Shown one piece after another: positions 53,226 to 61,806 of a stretch of 64,000 bases of DNA (position 1 is its first letter; every line of letters begins with the position of its first letter). Both the position numbers and the translations under genes were made by a program. This DNA comes from Rheinheimera sp. (GTDB lineage: Bacteria; Pseudomonadota; Gammaproteobacteria; Enterobacterales; Alteromonadaceae). The notes under the pieces were generated by a model that saw nothing but the letters and a program-made list of their open reading frames with translations, was not told where the DNA came from and ran no database searches. The stretch lies in contig DPJG01000032.1 of the NCBI GenBank assembly GCA_003543135.1, positions 1-64,000 on the forward strand, given 5' to 3'.

Positions 53226-55364
53226 ATGAAGTTACTGGTTCAAACCGCTTTTAGTCCAAGAGGCATGGCTGCCTGGTTGATTTTATTATTGGGTTTGTTG
53301 GCCACTGCCACCCTATGGCATAGCTTGCTGACCAATCAACAGCAGCGGGCTCAGGCCGAGTTTGAACTCCATAACCGCGAAGTGTTGGCCGCTATTCAAA
53401 AACGCTTACAGGGCCACGATCAAATTTTATTAAGTGGTGCCGCTTTATTTGATGCCAGTGAGCAGGTTGATCGCGACGAATGGCGCAACTTTGTTGCCAG
53501 GCTTAAACTGGAGCAAAACTACCCTGGTATTCAAGGGGTTGGCGTGGTCAAAGCCATTCCGGCGGCCGAACTTGCGGTTTATCAGGCTGACGCCAAAAAT
53601 CAACAACTGCCGCAGATCCATCCCTCGGGTGAAAGGGAATTTTATACGGCCATTATGTATCTGGAGCCCGACAACGAGCGCAACAGGGCAGCCCTTGGTT
53701 ACGACATGTTTTCCGAACAGGTGCGCCGTAAAGCCATGCAGTATGCGGTGGAACACAATAGCACCACCATTTCCGGTAAAGTGACGTTAAAACAGGAAAT
53801 TAAAGGCCCGCAGCAGGCCGGTTTTTTAATGTATGTGCCGGTGTTTTATAACAACAGGCCCGTTGCCACTGCGGCCGAACGCTGGGCGGCGTTATTTGGT
53901 TTTGTCTATAGCCCCTACCGGATAGATGATCTGATGCAGGGCATTTTGGGCAACCGCGATCTGATGGTGGATTTTACCATTCATGATGGTGAGCAAGCCT
54001 CGGATGCCACATTAATGCACAACTCAGCACGTTGGCATGAACCAGAGCCCAACCATAAAGCACTTTATTCCAGCCGTTATCTGATCCCATCTTATGGCCA
54101 TCAGTGGCTGATCACCCTCACCAGCCGCCATGCTTTTGAGCGTCAGTTCGAATCCTTGCTGAACTGGTCCTTACCTCTTTCCGGTGTTGCTATCAGCAGC
54201 TTATTGTTTTTATTAGTGCTGCAGCTGTTAAGCCGGCAGCAACAGGCGCTGGCGCTTGCTGAGCGGATGGCCAAACAGCGTGCTGAGTCTGAAGCCCGTT
54301 TTCATCAGTTGTTTTTACATATGGGGCAGGGGGTGCTGATTTATAACGCCAGTGCCGCTCTGGTGGATGTGAATCCGGCCGCGTTAAAGCTGATGGGACT
54401 GACCATGGCACAGTTGCAGGGCAACACAGCGCTGCCAGGTGACTGGCAAATCAACCCGCCACAAGCGTTGCCGCCAGCGCCGTTGCAGTCGGTGCTGGAT
54501 GTGTTGGTGTCGGGGGAAGGTAAAACCAGCGAAGAGATAGGATTCTGGCACTCAGAGCTACAGTCTTATCTTTGGTGTAATCTGGATTTATACCCGCAGT
54601 TTGCTGCAGATACGCAGCAGCTGGAAAAAATTTATCTGGTGCTCAGTGACATTACCGAACGTAAAAGAGTGGCGCAGATGAAAGACGAGTTTGTCGCGAC
54701 CGTCAGTCACGAGCTGCGTACGCCACTGACCTCAATTTCAGGTGCACTGGATTTATTGTGTCATCAGGTGCTGGAAGACGAAGGCCATGCCGCACTCAAA
54801 CAACATATGTTGCAGGTGGCTTATGACAACAGCAAAAGACTGACGATGCTGATCAACGACTTACTGGATCTGGAAAAAATCGCCGCAGGTGGTATGAGCT
54901 TTGATATCAAACCCCAGTTGTTAATGCCAATTCTGACCATGAGTGTGGAAGCCAATCAGGTTTCTGGCAGTAAAAGGGGCATCCGTCTCGAGCTGACGCC
55001 GCCAGATGAAGATGTGCCGGTATTGGTCGATAGCCTGCGTTTACAGCAGGTGCTGGCCAATTTGTTATCCAATGCCATTAAATTTTCACCTGACAATTCG
55101 GTGGTGCGTCTTGGGCTCAGCACTGTGCCTGGTTTTATCCGTATCAGTGTTTGTGACAGCGGTGAGGGTATTCCACAACAATTCAGGCCAATGATTTTCC
55201 AGAAGTTTAGTCAGGCTGATGCCTCCAGCAGCAAAAGGCAACAAGGCACTGGTCTTGGTCTTGCCATTTGTAAAGAGTTGGTAGAGCGGATGCAGGGGCG
55301 CATTAGTTTTAGCTCAGAAGAAGGGGTTGGCAGCTGTTTTTACGTTGATTTACCCACTGCCTGA
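53226..55364 (+). CDS. CHASE-PAS sensor histidine kinase, orphan
   Basis: 712 residues from ATG 53226; a TTG four codons earlier is possible, and neither has a clear ribosome site. Two membrane helices (about 14-36 and 318-340) bound a periplasmic CHASE domain with YPGIQGVGVVKAI and FYTAIMYLEP. A PAS domain (about 365-480), HisKA with ATVSHELRTPLTSISGALDL (His about 500) and HATPase with NLLSNAIKF, GEGIPQQF and GTGLGLAICKEL follow. No response regulator gene adjoins it. CHASE domains bind small ligands outside the cytoplasm; the signal is unknown. Confidence 0.88.
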   Translation: MKLLVQTAFSPRGMAAWLILLLGLLATATLWHSLLTNQQQRAQAEFELHNREVLAAIQKRLQGHDQILLSGAALFDASEQVDRDEWRNFVARLKLEQNYPGIQGVGVVKAIPAAELAVYQADAKNQQLPQIHPSGEREFYTAIMYLEPDNERNRAALGYDMFSEQVRRKAMQYAVEHNSTTISGKVTLKQEIKGPQQAGFLMYVPVFYNNRPVATAAERWAALFGFVYSPYRIDDLMQGILGNRDLMVDFTIHDGEQASDATLMHNSARWHEPEPNHKALYSSRYLIPSYGHQWLITLTSRHAFERQFESLLNWSLPLSGVAISSLLFLLVLQLLSRQQQALALAERMAKQRAESEARFHQLFLHMGQGVLIYNASAALVDVNPAALKLMGLTMAQLQGNTALPGDWQINPPQALPPAPLQSVLDVLVSGEGKTSEEIGFWHSELQSYLWCNLDLYPQFAADTQQLEKIYLVLSDITERKRVAQMKDEFVATVSHELRTPLTSISGALDLLCHQVLEDEGHAALKQHMLQVAYDNSKRLTMLINDLLDLEKIAAGGMSFDIKPQLLMPILTMSVEANQVSGSKRGIRLELTPPDEDVPVLVDSLRLQQVLANLLSNAIKFSPDNSVVRLGLSTVPGFIRISVCDSGEGIPQQFRPMIFQKFSQADASSSKRQQGTGLGLAICKELVERMQGRISFSSEEGVGSCFYVDLPTA

Positions 55365-55458
55365 CTCCTGAGGACTGTTTGTCTTTCCCAGCAGGCTGTT
55401 GTTTATTTTATCCTCAACAGCAATACCTCTTTTGCGCTGTTAGCCTGCTGTAACTGGC

Positions 55459-55472
55459 TTGATCCAGGTCAA
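55459..55472 (+). promoter_or_regulatory. FNR-type box upstream of the decarboxylase gene
   Basis: TTGATCCAGGTCAA matches TTGAT-N4-ATCAA with one mismatch. Centre 65 bases before the ATG at 55531, fitting a class II site. Confidence 0.78.
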
Positions 55473-55530
55473 CAAGCCGGCGCTTTTGAACCTTCACACT
55501 GACGTCATCAAAGTGATTGAGGGTGAACTG

Positions 55531-57264
55531 ATGCGTTTAGTTGATTTGTTGTTGCAACAATTGCAACAGGCCGGGGTGCAGCAAATTTTTGGTATACCGG
55601 GCGATTTTGTGTTGCCGCTTTTTGCTGAGCTGGAGCGGGCGAAAAAGCTGCCGCTCTATTATGTTAGCCACGAACCTTCGGCTGTGTTTGCCGCCGATGC
55701 GGCGGCCCGTTTTGCCAATCAGCCAAGCGCCGTGTTGCTTACTTATGGCGCCGGCGCACTGAATGCGGTGAACGCAGTGGCGCAGGCTTATGTGGAGCAG
55801 GTGCCGCTGGTGATCATGGCCGGTTTCCCGTCCCGCGCTGAAATCGAACGTGATTTGCACATACACCATCAGGCTAAACATCTGGACTCACAACGGGATA
55901 TTTACCGCGAAATTACCTGTGCCCAGGTTCGGCTTGATGATATTCACACCGCCGCCGCTGAACTGTGCCGGGCTATTCAGACTTGTCAGCGCGAATCACG
56001 CCCTGTGTTGATTGAAATTCCACGGGACGCTGCCTGCTGGCCTCTGGCCCATGCGCAGGTGGCACAAGCCATAGCGGCTTTGCATTGCCAGCAGCAGGGG
56101 CAGGATCCTTTGTATCAGCAAGAGCTGCAACTGGCCTGTGATGCTATGTTAAAACGGTTGCAGCAGGCGAAAAAACCAGTGTTGTTATGTGGTATTGGCA
56201 TCAGGCGTTTTGCTGCTGTGCCGCTGGTGGAGCAGCTTGCCAGCAGGCTCAATGTGCCGATGCTGACCACTTTGCTTGGGCGCGCCTGTGTCGACCAGAC
56301 CCACCCACAATATGCCGGTGTTTTTGTTGACCGTCAGGACTCTGCTGCGCTGGCGTTATTGGCCGATGCCGACTTAATTATTCAGCTGGGCGTGATTCAG
56401 AACGACAGTAATTTTGCTGCTCATCAGGAAATATTTACACCGGAAAAACAGCTGCTGATTCAACAGGGTGAATTAAAAATGGCCGGGGTGATTTTTCATG
56501 ACTTGCCTATTGCTGCGTTGCTGCAGCAGCTTTTACAGATGCCATTACCGGAGTTTGCAAGCCGCAGTCTGCAGCCCAATAGTTTGCGTTCTGCAGCTTG
56601 CGGGCAAGCAGATTTTACGCCACAGCTGGCAGAAGCTTCGGCTCAGGCACGCACTGAAGCCGACCCTCAGCCTGCCTTTAATTCAGCTTCTGCATTAACC
56701 CTGATTGACCAGTTGTTAAGTCAGCAAACAAAGCTGGTGCCTGTGGTCAGTGATATTGGCGATTGTTTGTTTGCGTCCTTGCAGGTCAAACCCACTTATC
56801 TGTTAGCTCCGGCTTATTACGCCTCTATGGGCTATGCGGTGCCGGCAGCGCTTGGTGTACAGGCGGTCAGTGGTTTAAGACCGCTGGTGCTGGTGGGCGA
56901 TGGCGCATTTCAGATGACAGGACTGGAGCTGGGGCATTGTGCCCGTTATGGTTTTGCGCCTGTGGTGCTGCTACTCAATAACAGTGGCTGGCAGATGATT
57001 AAAGCCTTTGCGCCTGAGCTCAGTTCAACCTCGTTGCAGGGCTGGAATTATTCCGCCATAGCGCGGGGCATGGGTGGTGGTGCTTATCAGGTGTGGAGTT
57101 TGTCGCAGCTGGAAAGTGCATTTGAGCAGGCACTGCAGGACGATAAAAGATTTTCTTTGATTGAAGTGATGTTACCGCCGGGCAGCAGCAGCGCAAGGTT
57201 ACAGCAGTTTGCCGCAGGCTTTTTATCAGCGCAAAAACAGCCAGCGCCATTGGCTGGCTGTTAA
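55531..57264 (+). CDS. Thiamine-diphosphate-dependent 2-keto acid decarboxylase (phenylpyruvate/indolepyruvate type)
   Basis: 577 residues from ATG 55531 (GAGGG upstream); an in-frame TTG at 55459 falls on the FNR box and is rejected. Family signs: IFGIPGDFVLPLF, activating Glu in SHEPSAVFAADA, the paired histidines in IHHQAKHLDSQ, and the cofactor motif GDGAFQM to LLNNSGW. The HHQ region resembles phenylpyruvate decarboxylase of Azospirillum more than pyruvate decarboxylase. The middle part (about 370-410) is a long, poorly conserved linker. Product would be an aldehyde and CO2, possibly part of anaerobic amino acid breakdown. Confidence 0.8.
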   Translation: MRLVDLLLQQLQQAGVQQIFGIPGDFVLPLFAELERAKKLPLYYVSHEPSAVFAADAAARFANQPSAVLLTYGAGALNAVNAVAQAYVEQVPLVIMAGFPSRAEIERDLHIHHQAKHLDSQRDIYREITCAQVRLDDIHTAAAELCRAIQTCQRESRPVLIEIPRDAACWPLAHAQVAQAIAALHCQQQGQDPLYQQELQLACDAMLKRLQQAKKPVLLCGIGIRRFAAVPLVEQLASRLNVPMLTTLLGRACVDQTHPQYAGVFVDRQDSAALALLADADLIIQLGVIQNDSNFAAHQEIFTPEKQLLIQQGELKMAGVIFHDLPIAALLQQLLQMPLPEFASRSLQPNSLRSAACGQADFTPQLAEASAQARTEADPQPAFNSASALTLIDQLLSQQTKLVPVVSDIGDCLFASLQVKPTYLLAPAYYASMGYAVPAALGVQAVSGLRPLVLVGDGAFQMTGLELGHCARYGFAPVVLLLNNSGWQMIKAFAPELSSTSLQGWNYSAIARGMGGGAYQVWSLSQLESAFEQALQDDKRFSLIEVMLPPGSSSARLQQFAAGFLSAQKQPAPLAGC

Positions 57265-57403
57265 CGCCATAAAAACAGCAGGTGTCGCAGATTTTTGTTG
57301 CACCTGTTGTTCATATCAGCTTGGCGTTGAAATAAAGTTGTGATTGGTGTTGGGTTGTCATTGCGGCTCTGGCGCTGCAAAAAAGTGTGATCACTTGCCG
57401 TGA

Positions 57404-57913
57404 TCATTGCCACTTTTGCTGCTGCGCCTGATCTGAGGCTTTTGCTTCGACCCAGGCCGTGCCGTTGGCGTCATGCTGTTTTTTCCACAGCGGCGCTTTG
57501 GTTTTTAAATAATCCATTATAAATTCGGCGCCGGCAAAGGCGCTGCCACGATGCGCCGAGGCCACGCCGACCAGCACTATTTGTTGTTGTGGTGCCAGTA
57601 CGCCAATGCGGTGGATCACAGTAACCGCTTTTAAATCAAATCTTTGGGCTGCTTCAGTGGCTATCTGCAGCAAAGCTTTTTCGGTCATGCCGGGGTAATG
57701 CTCCAGCTCCAGCGCCTGAAGTTGCAGCTCTGGATGATCCCGTACCAAACCGACAAAAGTGACCACAGCACCACAATAAGGGGTGGCAGCAAGCTGCTGA
57801 TAGACATCCTGCAGCGAAAAATCAGCGTGTTGCACCCTGATATCGAACTTTGGCTGAAGCTGCTGTTTTTGTTCCGGCTGTTGTGCTGTTGTCATCTCCA
57901 GGTCCGGCATCAT
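57404..57913 (-). CDS. moaE: Molybdopterin synthase large subunit MoaE
   Basis: 169 residues from ATG 57913 (GGAGG upstream, inside the moaD end); the ORF extension to 57982 is rejected. MoaE with MoaD converts cPMP to molybdopterin. Motifs: CGAVVTFVGLVRDH, LELEHYPGMTEK, HRIGVLA, SAHRGSAFAGAEFIMDYLK and the catalytic lysine in TKAPLWKKQ. The N-terminus carries about 20 extra polar residues. Last gene of the moa operon. Confidence 0.95.
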   Translation of the reverse strand: MMPDLEMTTAQQPEQKQQLQPKFDIRVQHADFSLQDVYQQLAATPYCGAVVTFVGLVRDHPELQLQALELEHYPGMTEKALLQIATEAAQRFDLKAVTVIHRIGVLAPQQQIVLVGVASAHRGSAFAGAEFIMDYLKTKAPLWKKQHDANGTAWVEAKASDQAQQQKWQ

Positions 57914-57914
57914 A

Positions 57915-58163
57915 TTAACCTCCGGTGACAGGCGGGAAAAATGCCACTTCATCACCTGACTGAACCAGCACTTCAGTGCCACAAAGCTGCTGATTCAGGG
58001 CACAGAGCAGGTTGTTGTCTGCCAAAGCGCCGGCAAAAAGCGCAGACTGCTGGCGCAGCTGGTTGAGCAGTTCAGATACAGCACAAGGGGTATTGAGCGG
58101 CATTTGCAGGCTGGCGCATTGCAATCTTTCGCGTAAAGCGCCAAAAAACAGGATTTTAATCAT
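57915..58163 (-). CDS. moaD: Molybdopterin synthase sulfur carrier MoaD
   Basis: 82 residues, ubiquitin-like, ending in the required Gly-Gly (VAFFPPVTGG). Start ILFFGALRERL is typical. It overlaps the moaC end (ATGA) and ends just before moaE. MoeB, encoded at 2996-3799, would activate it. Confidence 0.95.
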   Translation of the reverse strand: MIKILFFGALRERLQCASLQMPLNTPCAVSELLNQLRQQSALFAGALADNNLLCALNQQLCGTEVLVQSGDEVAFFPPVTGG

Positions 58164-58795
58164 GAGGTTGCTCCGTTGTGGCTTGCGCCGCTTTTTATCT
58201 GGGCAGTGTTTATCTGTGTTGTATTTGTCTGTGCTGAGTTTGCCGGAACTGTATGTGTCGGAGCAGGGCGCTGTGCTAAAAATGCCGCCCTTTGCCAGAG
58301 ACCGGACTTGCCACCGGTCTTTTCCTCCAGCTGGATTTGACCGATCACCAGTGCCGGATCCACAGCTTTACACATATCGTGAATAGTCAGAGCGCTGACG
58401 GCCGCAGCTGTTAATGCTTCCATTTCCACGCCGGTATTGCCGTTGACGGCGCAGGTGGCAACAATACGCAGCTGGCCAAGCCTCTCGTCGAGGCTAAATT
58501 CAATTTCTACTTTATTCAGTGCCAGCGAATGGCATAACGGAATCAAATCGCTGGTTTTTTTTGCAGCCATTATGCCGGCGATGCGGGCACAGGCCAGTGC
58601 ATCCCCTTTTTTCAGGCCGGCACTTTGTAATAATGCAATCACCGCTGGTGTGGTTTGCACCAAAGCTGAGGCTATGGCCTGTCGCTGGCTGTTTTGTTTG
58701 CCGCCCACATCCACCATGCGGGCACTGCCGTCCTGGTTTAAATGCGTGAACTCAGTGTTGGCTGTGAGGGCCGGGTTTATTAAATCTTGTGGCAT
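58160..58795 (-). CDS. moaC: Cyclic pyranopterin monophosphate synthase MoaC
   Basis: 211 residues from ATG 58795 (GGAG upstream), against 161 in E. coli. It forms cPMP from the MoaA product. Motifs: FTHLNQDGSARMVDVGGK, ARIAGIMAAKKTSDLIPLCH, and the lysine-containing EALTAAAVSALTIHDMCKA with EEKTGGKSG. About 40 residues at the C-terminus are a low-complexity Thr/Asn/Gln tail (NTTQINTAQIK) without counterpart. Confidence 0.95.
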   Translation of the reverse strand: MPQDLINPALTANTEFTHLNQDGSARMVDVGGKQNSQRQAIASALVQTTPAVIALLQSAGLKKGDALACARIAGIMAAKKTSDLIPLCHSLALNKVEIEFSLDERLGQLRIVATCAVNGNTGVEMEALTAAAVSALTIHDMCKAVDPALVIGQIQLEEKTGGKSGLWQRAAFLAQRPAPTHTVPANSAQTNTTQINTAQIKSGASHNGATS

Positions 58796-58826
58796 CAAAG
58801 GTTCTCCAGGGGGTGAAAAGGCCCCA

Positions 58827-59396
58827 TCAGCGCGGGCAGCATAAACGCTCTTCATAAACAGCGTTGCTGCCGCCGGCCTTCACCGGACGCAACAACAGAG
58901 GGACAAAATTGCACGGACCTTGTCTGGCATCAAGCTGAGGTAACAGCAGTTGTTGCATGGCCAGTTCGCACGCGGAAGGAGAGCCCGGCATCGCCACCAA
59001 CAGCTTCTGATTGGCAAGGCCAGCGAGGGCGTTGGATTGCAAAGCTGCACTGCCGATACCGGCAAAAGACAGCTGACGGAACAGCTCGCCAAAGCCTGGC
59101 ACTTCCTGATCAAACAAAGCGCTGATGGCGGCAACAGTGCAGTTGTCAGGGGAAAAACCGGTACCGCCATTCAGTAAAATCACCTGATGCGCTCTTTCAC
59201 ACAAAAGCCGCGACACTTCAGCTCTGATTTGATATTTATCTGAAGGAACTATGGCCCTGTGGCTAATGCGATGTCCGGCCTGTTGCAACAAATGGCTGAT
59301 TAAATCACCGCTGCTGTCGGTGGCTGGCGTGTGGCGATTGGATATGGTCAGCACGACCACAGCCAGTGGCTGAAATGCCTGTGCGGTTTTAGCCAT
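58827..59396 (-). CDS. moaB: MoaB/MogA-family protein (MoaB)
   Basis: 189 residues, GGAG upstream of the ATG. Molybdopterin-binding fold with VVLTISNRHTPATDSSGDLI, LLNGGTGFSPDNCTV, PGFGELFRQLS and AMPGSPSACELAM. In E. coli MoaB the function is minor, whereas the archaeal relatives adenylate molybdopterin. A clear MogA is encoded at 13391-13924, so the two are not duplicates of equal role. It overlaps the mobA end by eight bases. Confidence 0.9.
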   Translation of the reverse strand: MAKTAQAFQPLAVVVLTISNRHTPATDSSGDLISHLLQQAGHRISHRAIVPSDKYQIRAEVSRLLCERAHQVILLNGGTGFSPDNCTVAAISALFDQEVPGFGELFRQLSFAGIGSAALQSNALAGLANQKLLVAMPGSPSACELAMQQLLLPQLDARQGPCNFVPLLLRPVKAGGSNAVYEERLCCPR

Positions 59397-60066
59397 GGGA
59401 AATGCTCTCCTTGAACTCTTGATATGGTTGCTGTTTTTGCTGATAAACCGCTGTGGCTTGTTGCCATTGCTGCGGCGTGTTGGTGTTCAGCAGCGCGCCA
59501 GGCAGAGGGCAAGGCAGGGTCAGGCCGCCACAATAGTGCAGCAGTGCTGTAACGGATAAAGCGGATACAGTGTCATTGCTCTTTTGCTGCACCTGGTCTT
59601 TTGGCTGCTGTGCAGCTGCTTGTTGTAACTGCTGTAACAGCCAATGCCGCACAGCGCTGTTATTGGGGATCACGGCTGGTAGTGGCGAACCCTGAAAACT
59701 GGCACAGGGGTACTGCCATAACAAACGCAGCAGTGATGGCTGCAGCAGCGGAGTATCAACAGGCAGAATAAGGCAATTGGCAGCGTGCACCTGCAATAGG
59801 GCGGCCTGAATACCAGCTAAAGGCCCGGCTGCCGGGTAGAGATCATAAATAAAACCAGGCTGGTTACGGCTAATGAGAATCTGGTCGCAACCTGCGGCTT
59901 TGGCCAGCGCTACAGTGCGGCTGAGCTGACTTTGTCCGTTCAGTTGCAGCAGCGCTTTGTCTTGCCCCATCCGGCTGGAGCGGCCGCCGGCCAGAATAAT
60001 AGCGCTTTTAAGCACTGTATCGCCGCTATGTTGTTGATTTACCGTTGTATTCAATCTGTTTGTCAT
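59389..60066 (-). CDS. mobA: Molybdenum cofactor guanylyltransferase MobA
   Basis: 225 residues. It joins GMP to molybdopterin to form the MGD needed by NarG. The nucleotide loop LAGGRSSRMGQDKALL, then PAAGPLAGIQAAL and LPVDTPLLQPSLL are present. The middle (about 150-180) is Gln-rich and little conserved. The first 18 residues before the loop are polar; the true start could be further in. Between moaA and moaB on the same strand. Confidence 0.92.
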   Translation of the reverse strand: MTNRLNTTVNQQHSGDTVLKSAIILAGGRSSRMGQDKALLQLNGQSQLSRTVALAKAAGCDQILISRNQPGFIYDLYPAAGPLAGIQAALLQVHAANCLILPVDTPLLQPSLLRLLWQYPCASFQGSPLPAVIPNNSAVRHWLLQQLQQAAAQQPKDQVQQKSNDTVSALSVTALLHYCGGLTLPCPLPGALLNTNTPQQWQQATAVYQQKQQPYQEFKESISHG

Positions 60067-60196
60067 ACCGAACCTGCATCAACCACTTTTACTACAGTGT
60101 TAATCCCGGCGATAAGCTTTAGGCTTTGAAGCCGCAGTGATTTATCGCCTGCGATAAACAGCCCTTGGCTCACCAGCAGTTATTCACCGGCAATCA

Positions 60197-61168
60197 TTAA
60201 CCGCCAATCATCGCCAGATGGCGGGTGGCGCCGGTTTTTTGTTCGGCAAGGGCATGGCTGCTGCTTTTAAATAACAGGCTATGTTGCAAAAACTGCCGGA
60301 CAGCTTCGGGATCATCCTGCGCCAGCAAATGACGCAAACTGCGGTGTTGTTCGGTAAAAAGACAAAGATACAACTCGCCAAGGCTCGACACCCTGAGCCT
60401 GTTACAGTCGGCGCAAAAGTCTTTGCTGTAAGGCATGATAAGGCCAATGCCGCCCTGATGCTGTGGATGGAAAAATTCCTGCGCTGGCCCGGCATGGGCG
60501 TCTTTGACACCCAATAACCAGCCAGCGGCGAGCAGCTGCTGCTTGATACTGTCGCCAGACAGATGTTGTCGGGCAAAAAAGGCATTGTTATCGCCGGTTT
60601 GCATCAGCTCAATAAAACGTAAAGTGACAGCACGTTGTTTTACAAAGGCCATAAAGTCGGGCAATTCACCGGCATTGTGCTGACGCAGCAGTACTGTATT
60701 AAGTTTTAGTTTTTTAATGCCAAGGCTGCTGGCCAGGTCAATACCTTCCAGAATATCCGGCAGTCTGTCCTGACCTGTCACCAGCGCAAAAGTGGCGGGG
60801 TCCAGGCTGTCGACACTGACATTCAGCGCATCCAGCCCTGCGTCCAGCCAGCTTTGAATATCCCGTTTCAGCCGGTAACCATTGGTGGTCATCGCGACCT
60901 GTTCTATGCCGGGCACTGCTTTGCAGGTGGCAATAATGTCGCACAAGTCACGGCGCAAACTGGGTTCACCGCCGGTCAGGCGGATTTTGCGGGTGCCACA
61001 AAGGGCAAAGGCGGTCACCAGACGTTTAATTTCCGGCAGCGTCAGCTCTTCAGCGCGGCTTGAGCATTCATTGCCATCCGGCAGGCAGTAGCTGCAACGA
61101 AAGTTGCAACTTTCCGTCAGCGACAGCCTTAAGTAGCTGAAGCGGCGGTTAAATTGATCTTGAAGCAT
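60197..61168 (-). CDS. moaA: GTP 3',8-cyclase MoaA (radical SAM)
   Basis: 323 residues from ATG 61168; the ORF extension to 61258 lies in the structured leader. First step of molybdenum cofactor synthesis. The N-terminal cluster motif is CNFRCSYC (CX3CX2C), followed by RLTGGEPSLRRDL. The C-terminal cluster is in CADCNRLRVSSLGELYLCLF. The protein ends in Gly-Gly, essential for activity. First gene of the leftward moa cluster. Confidence 0.96.
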   Translation of the reverse strand: MLQDQFNRRFSYLRLSLTESCNFRCSYCLPDGNECSSRAEELTLPEIKRLVTAFALCGTRKIRLTGGEPSLRRDLCDIIATCKAVPGIEQVAMTTNGYRLKRDIQSWLDAGLDALNVSVDSLDPATFALVTGQDRLPDILEGIDLASSLGIKKLKLNTVLLRQHNAGELPDFMAFVKQRAVTLRFIELMQTGDNNAFFARQHLSGDSIKQQLLAAGWLLGVKDAHAGPAQEFFHPQHQGGIGLIMPYSKDFCADCNRLRVSSLGELYLCLFTEQHRSLRHLLAQDDPEAVRQFLQHSLLFKSSSHALAEQKTGATRHLAMIGG

Positions 61169-61300
61169 CACTACACACCTTTCCGAGGTAGGGAGGTCTG
61201 ACCGTTTCCCGTCAGGCCCGGTGGCCCAATTGCCACGGCTGCTGCAGGCGGATTGCACTTTGCAATCACCTATCCTGAATCTCAGAACTTAGCTTGCACA
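61169..61300 (-). ncRNA. Structured moaA leader, candidate Moco-type RNA
   Basis: Leftward reading gives three hairpins in a row: GATTGCA/TGCAATC, GTGG/CCAC and CTGAC/GTCAG with a loop containing GGGAAAC, then ACCTCGGAAA just before the start. Position in front of moaA is where the Moco RNA motif occurs in gammaproteobacteria. I could not align it to the family model, so the name is tentative. Confidence 0.45.
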
Positions 61301-61806
61301 GCTCGGCGTTGTGCTTATGGTAGTGGCAGTGCCCCGGGATTGCTATGACCTTGAAGGGGGCTTTTGGCTACTCCCTTGGAGGTACAGGTGCCGCCAGGGC
61401 CACTCGCCCCTTAAGCTGCAATTTCCGGGCTTTGAGATCGGGTTGATGCCATCGTTTTTATCTTCAGTTCAGCGCAAAAAATTAGCCTGGGCGCAGCGTG
61501 CGCTGAAGTGATTGCTAAAATTCTGGTTTCGTTCTAAGCTGCGTGCCCTTTTTATTTTTGTGGTCTGGCTGGCCGGATTTGTTATTGGGCTTTCACCCGG
61601 ACAATTTCTGTTCTAAAGCAGCACCACACACATAAGTGCAGGACTCTGGGCTATTGTAAAAGAGCTGGTTTGCCACAAGCCTGTTTTAACAAAACCGGCA
61701 AAGCAGCGCGCAGGTTTTATGGTTTTAGCTGGAGCAGGCAATAGTTGCCGTCGCAACCTGAAACCATCAAAAAATGCCGGCAGCAGAGTCAACTGAGGTA
61801 ATAACG
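61301..61806. other. Intergenic stretch with a possible small ORF pair
   Basis: About 500 bases between the moaA leader and deoB. A rightward reading frame ends at 61511 with TGA and continues from TTG 61512 in the same frame for 34 codons to 61616, encoding a hydrophobic segment (RALFIFVVWLAGFVIG). No ribosome site supports either part. It may be a degraded gene. Confidence 0.35.

Noticed and set aside
55459-55530. TTG start for the decarboxylase
   Set aside because: The TTG is the first base triplet of the FNR box; ATG 55531 has GAGGG upstream and begins the conserved fold.
57239-57312. Strong terminator after the decarboxylase gene
   Set aside because: Two inverted repeats (CAGCCA/TGGCTG at the stop and CAGGTG/CACCTG after it) exist, but neither is followed by a clear T-run.
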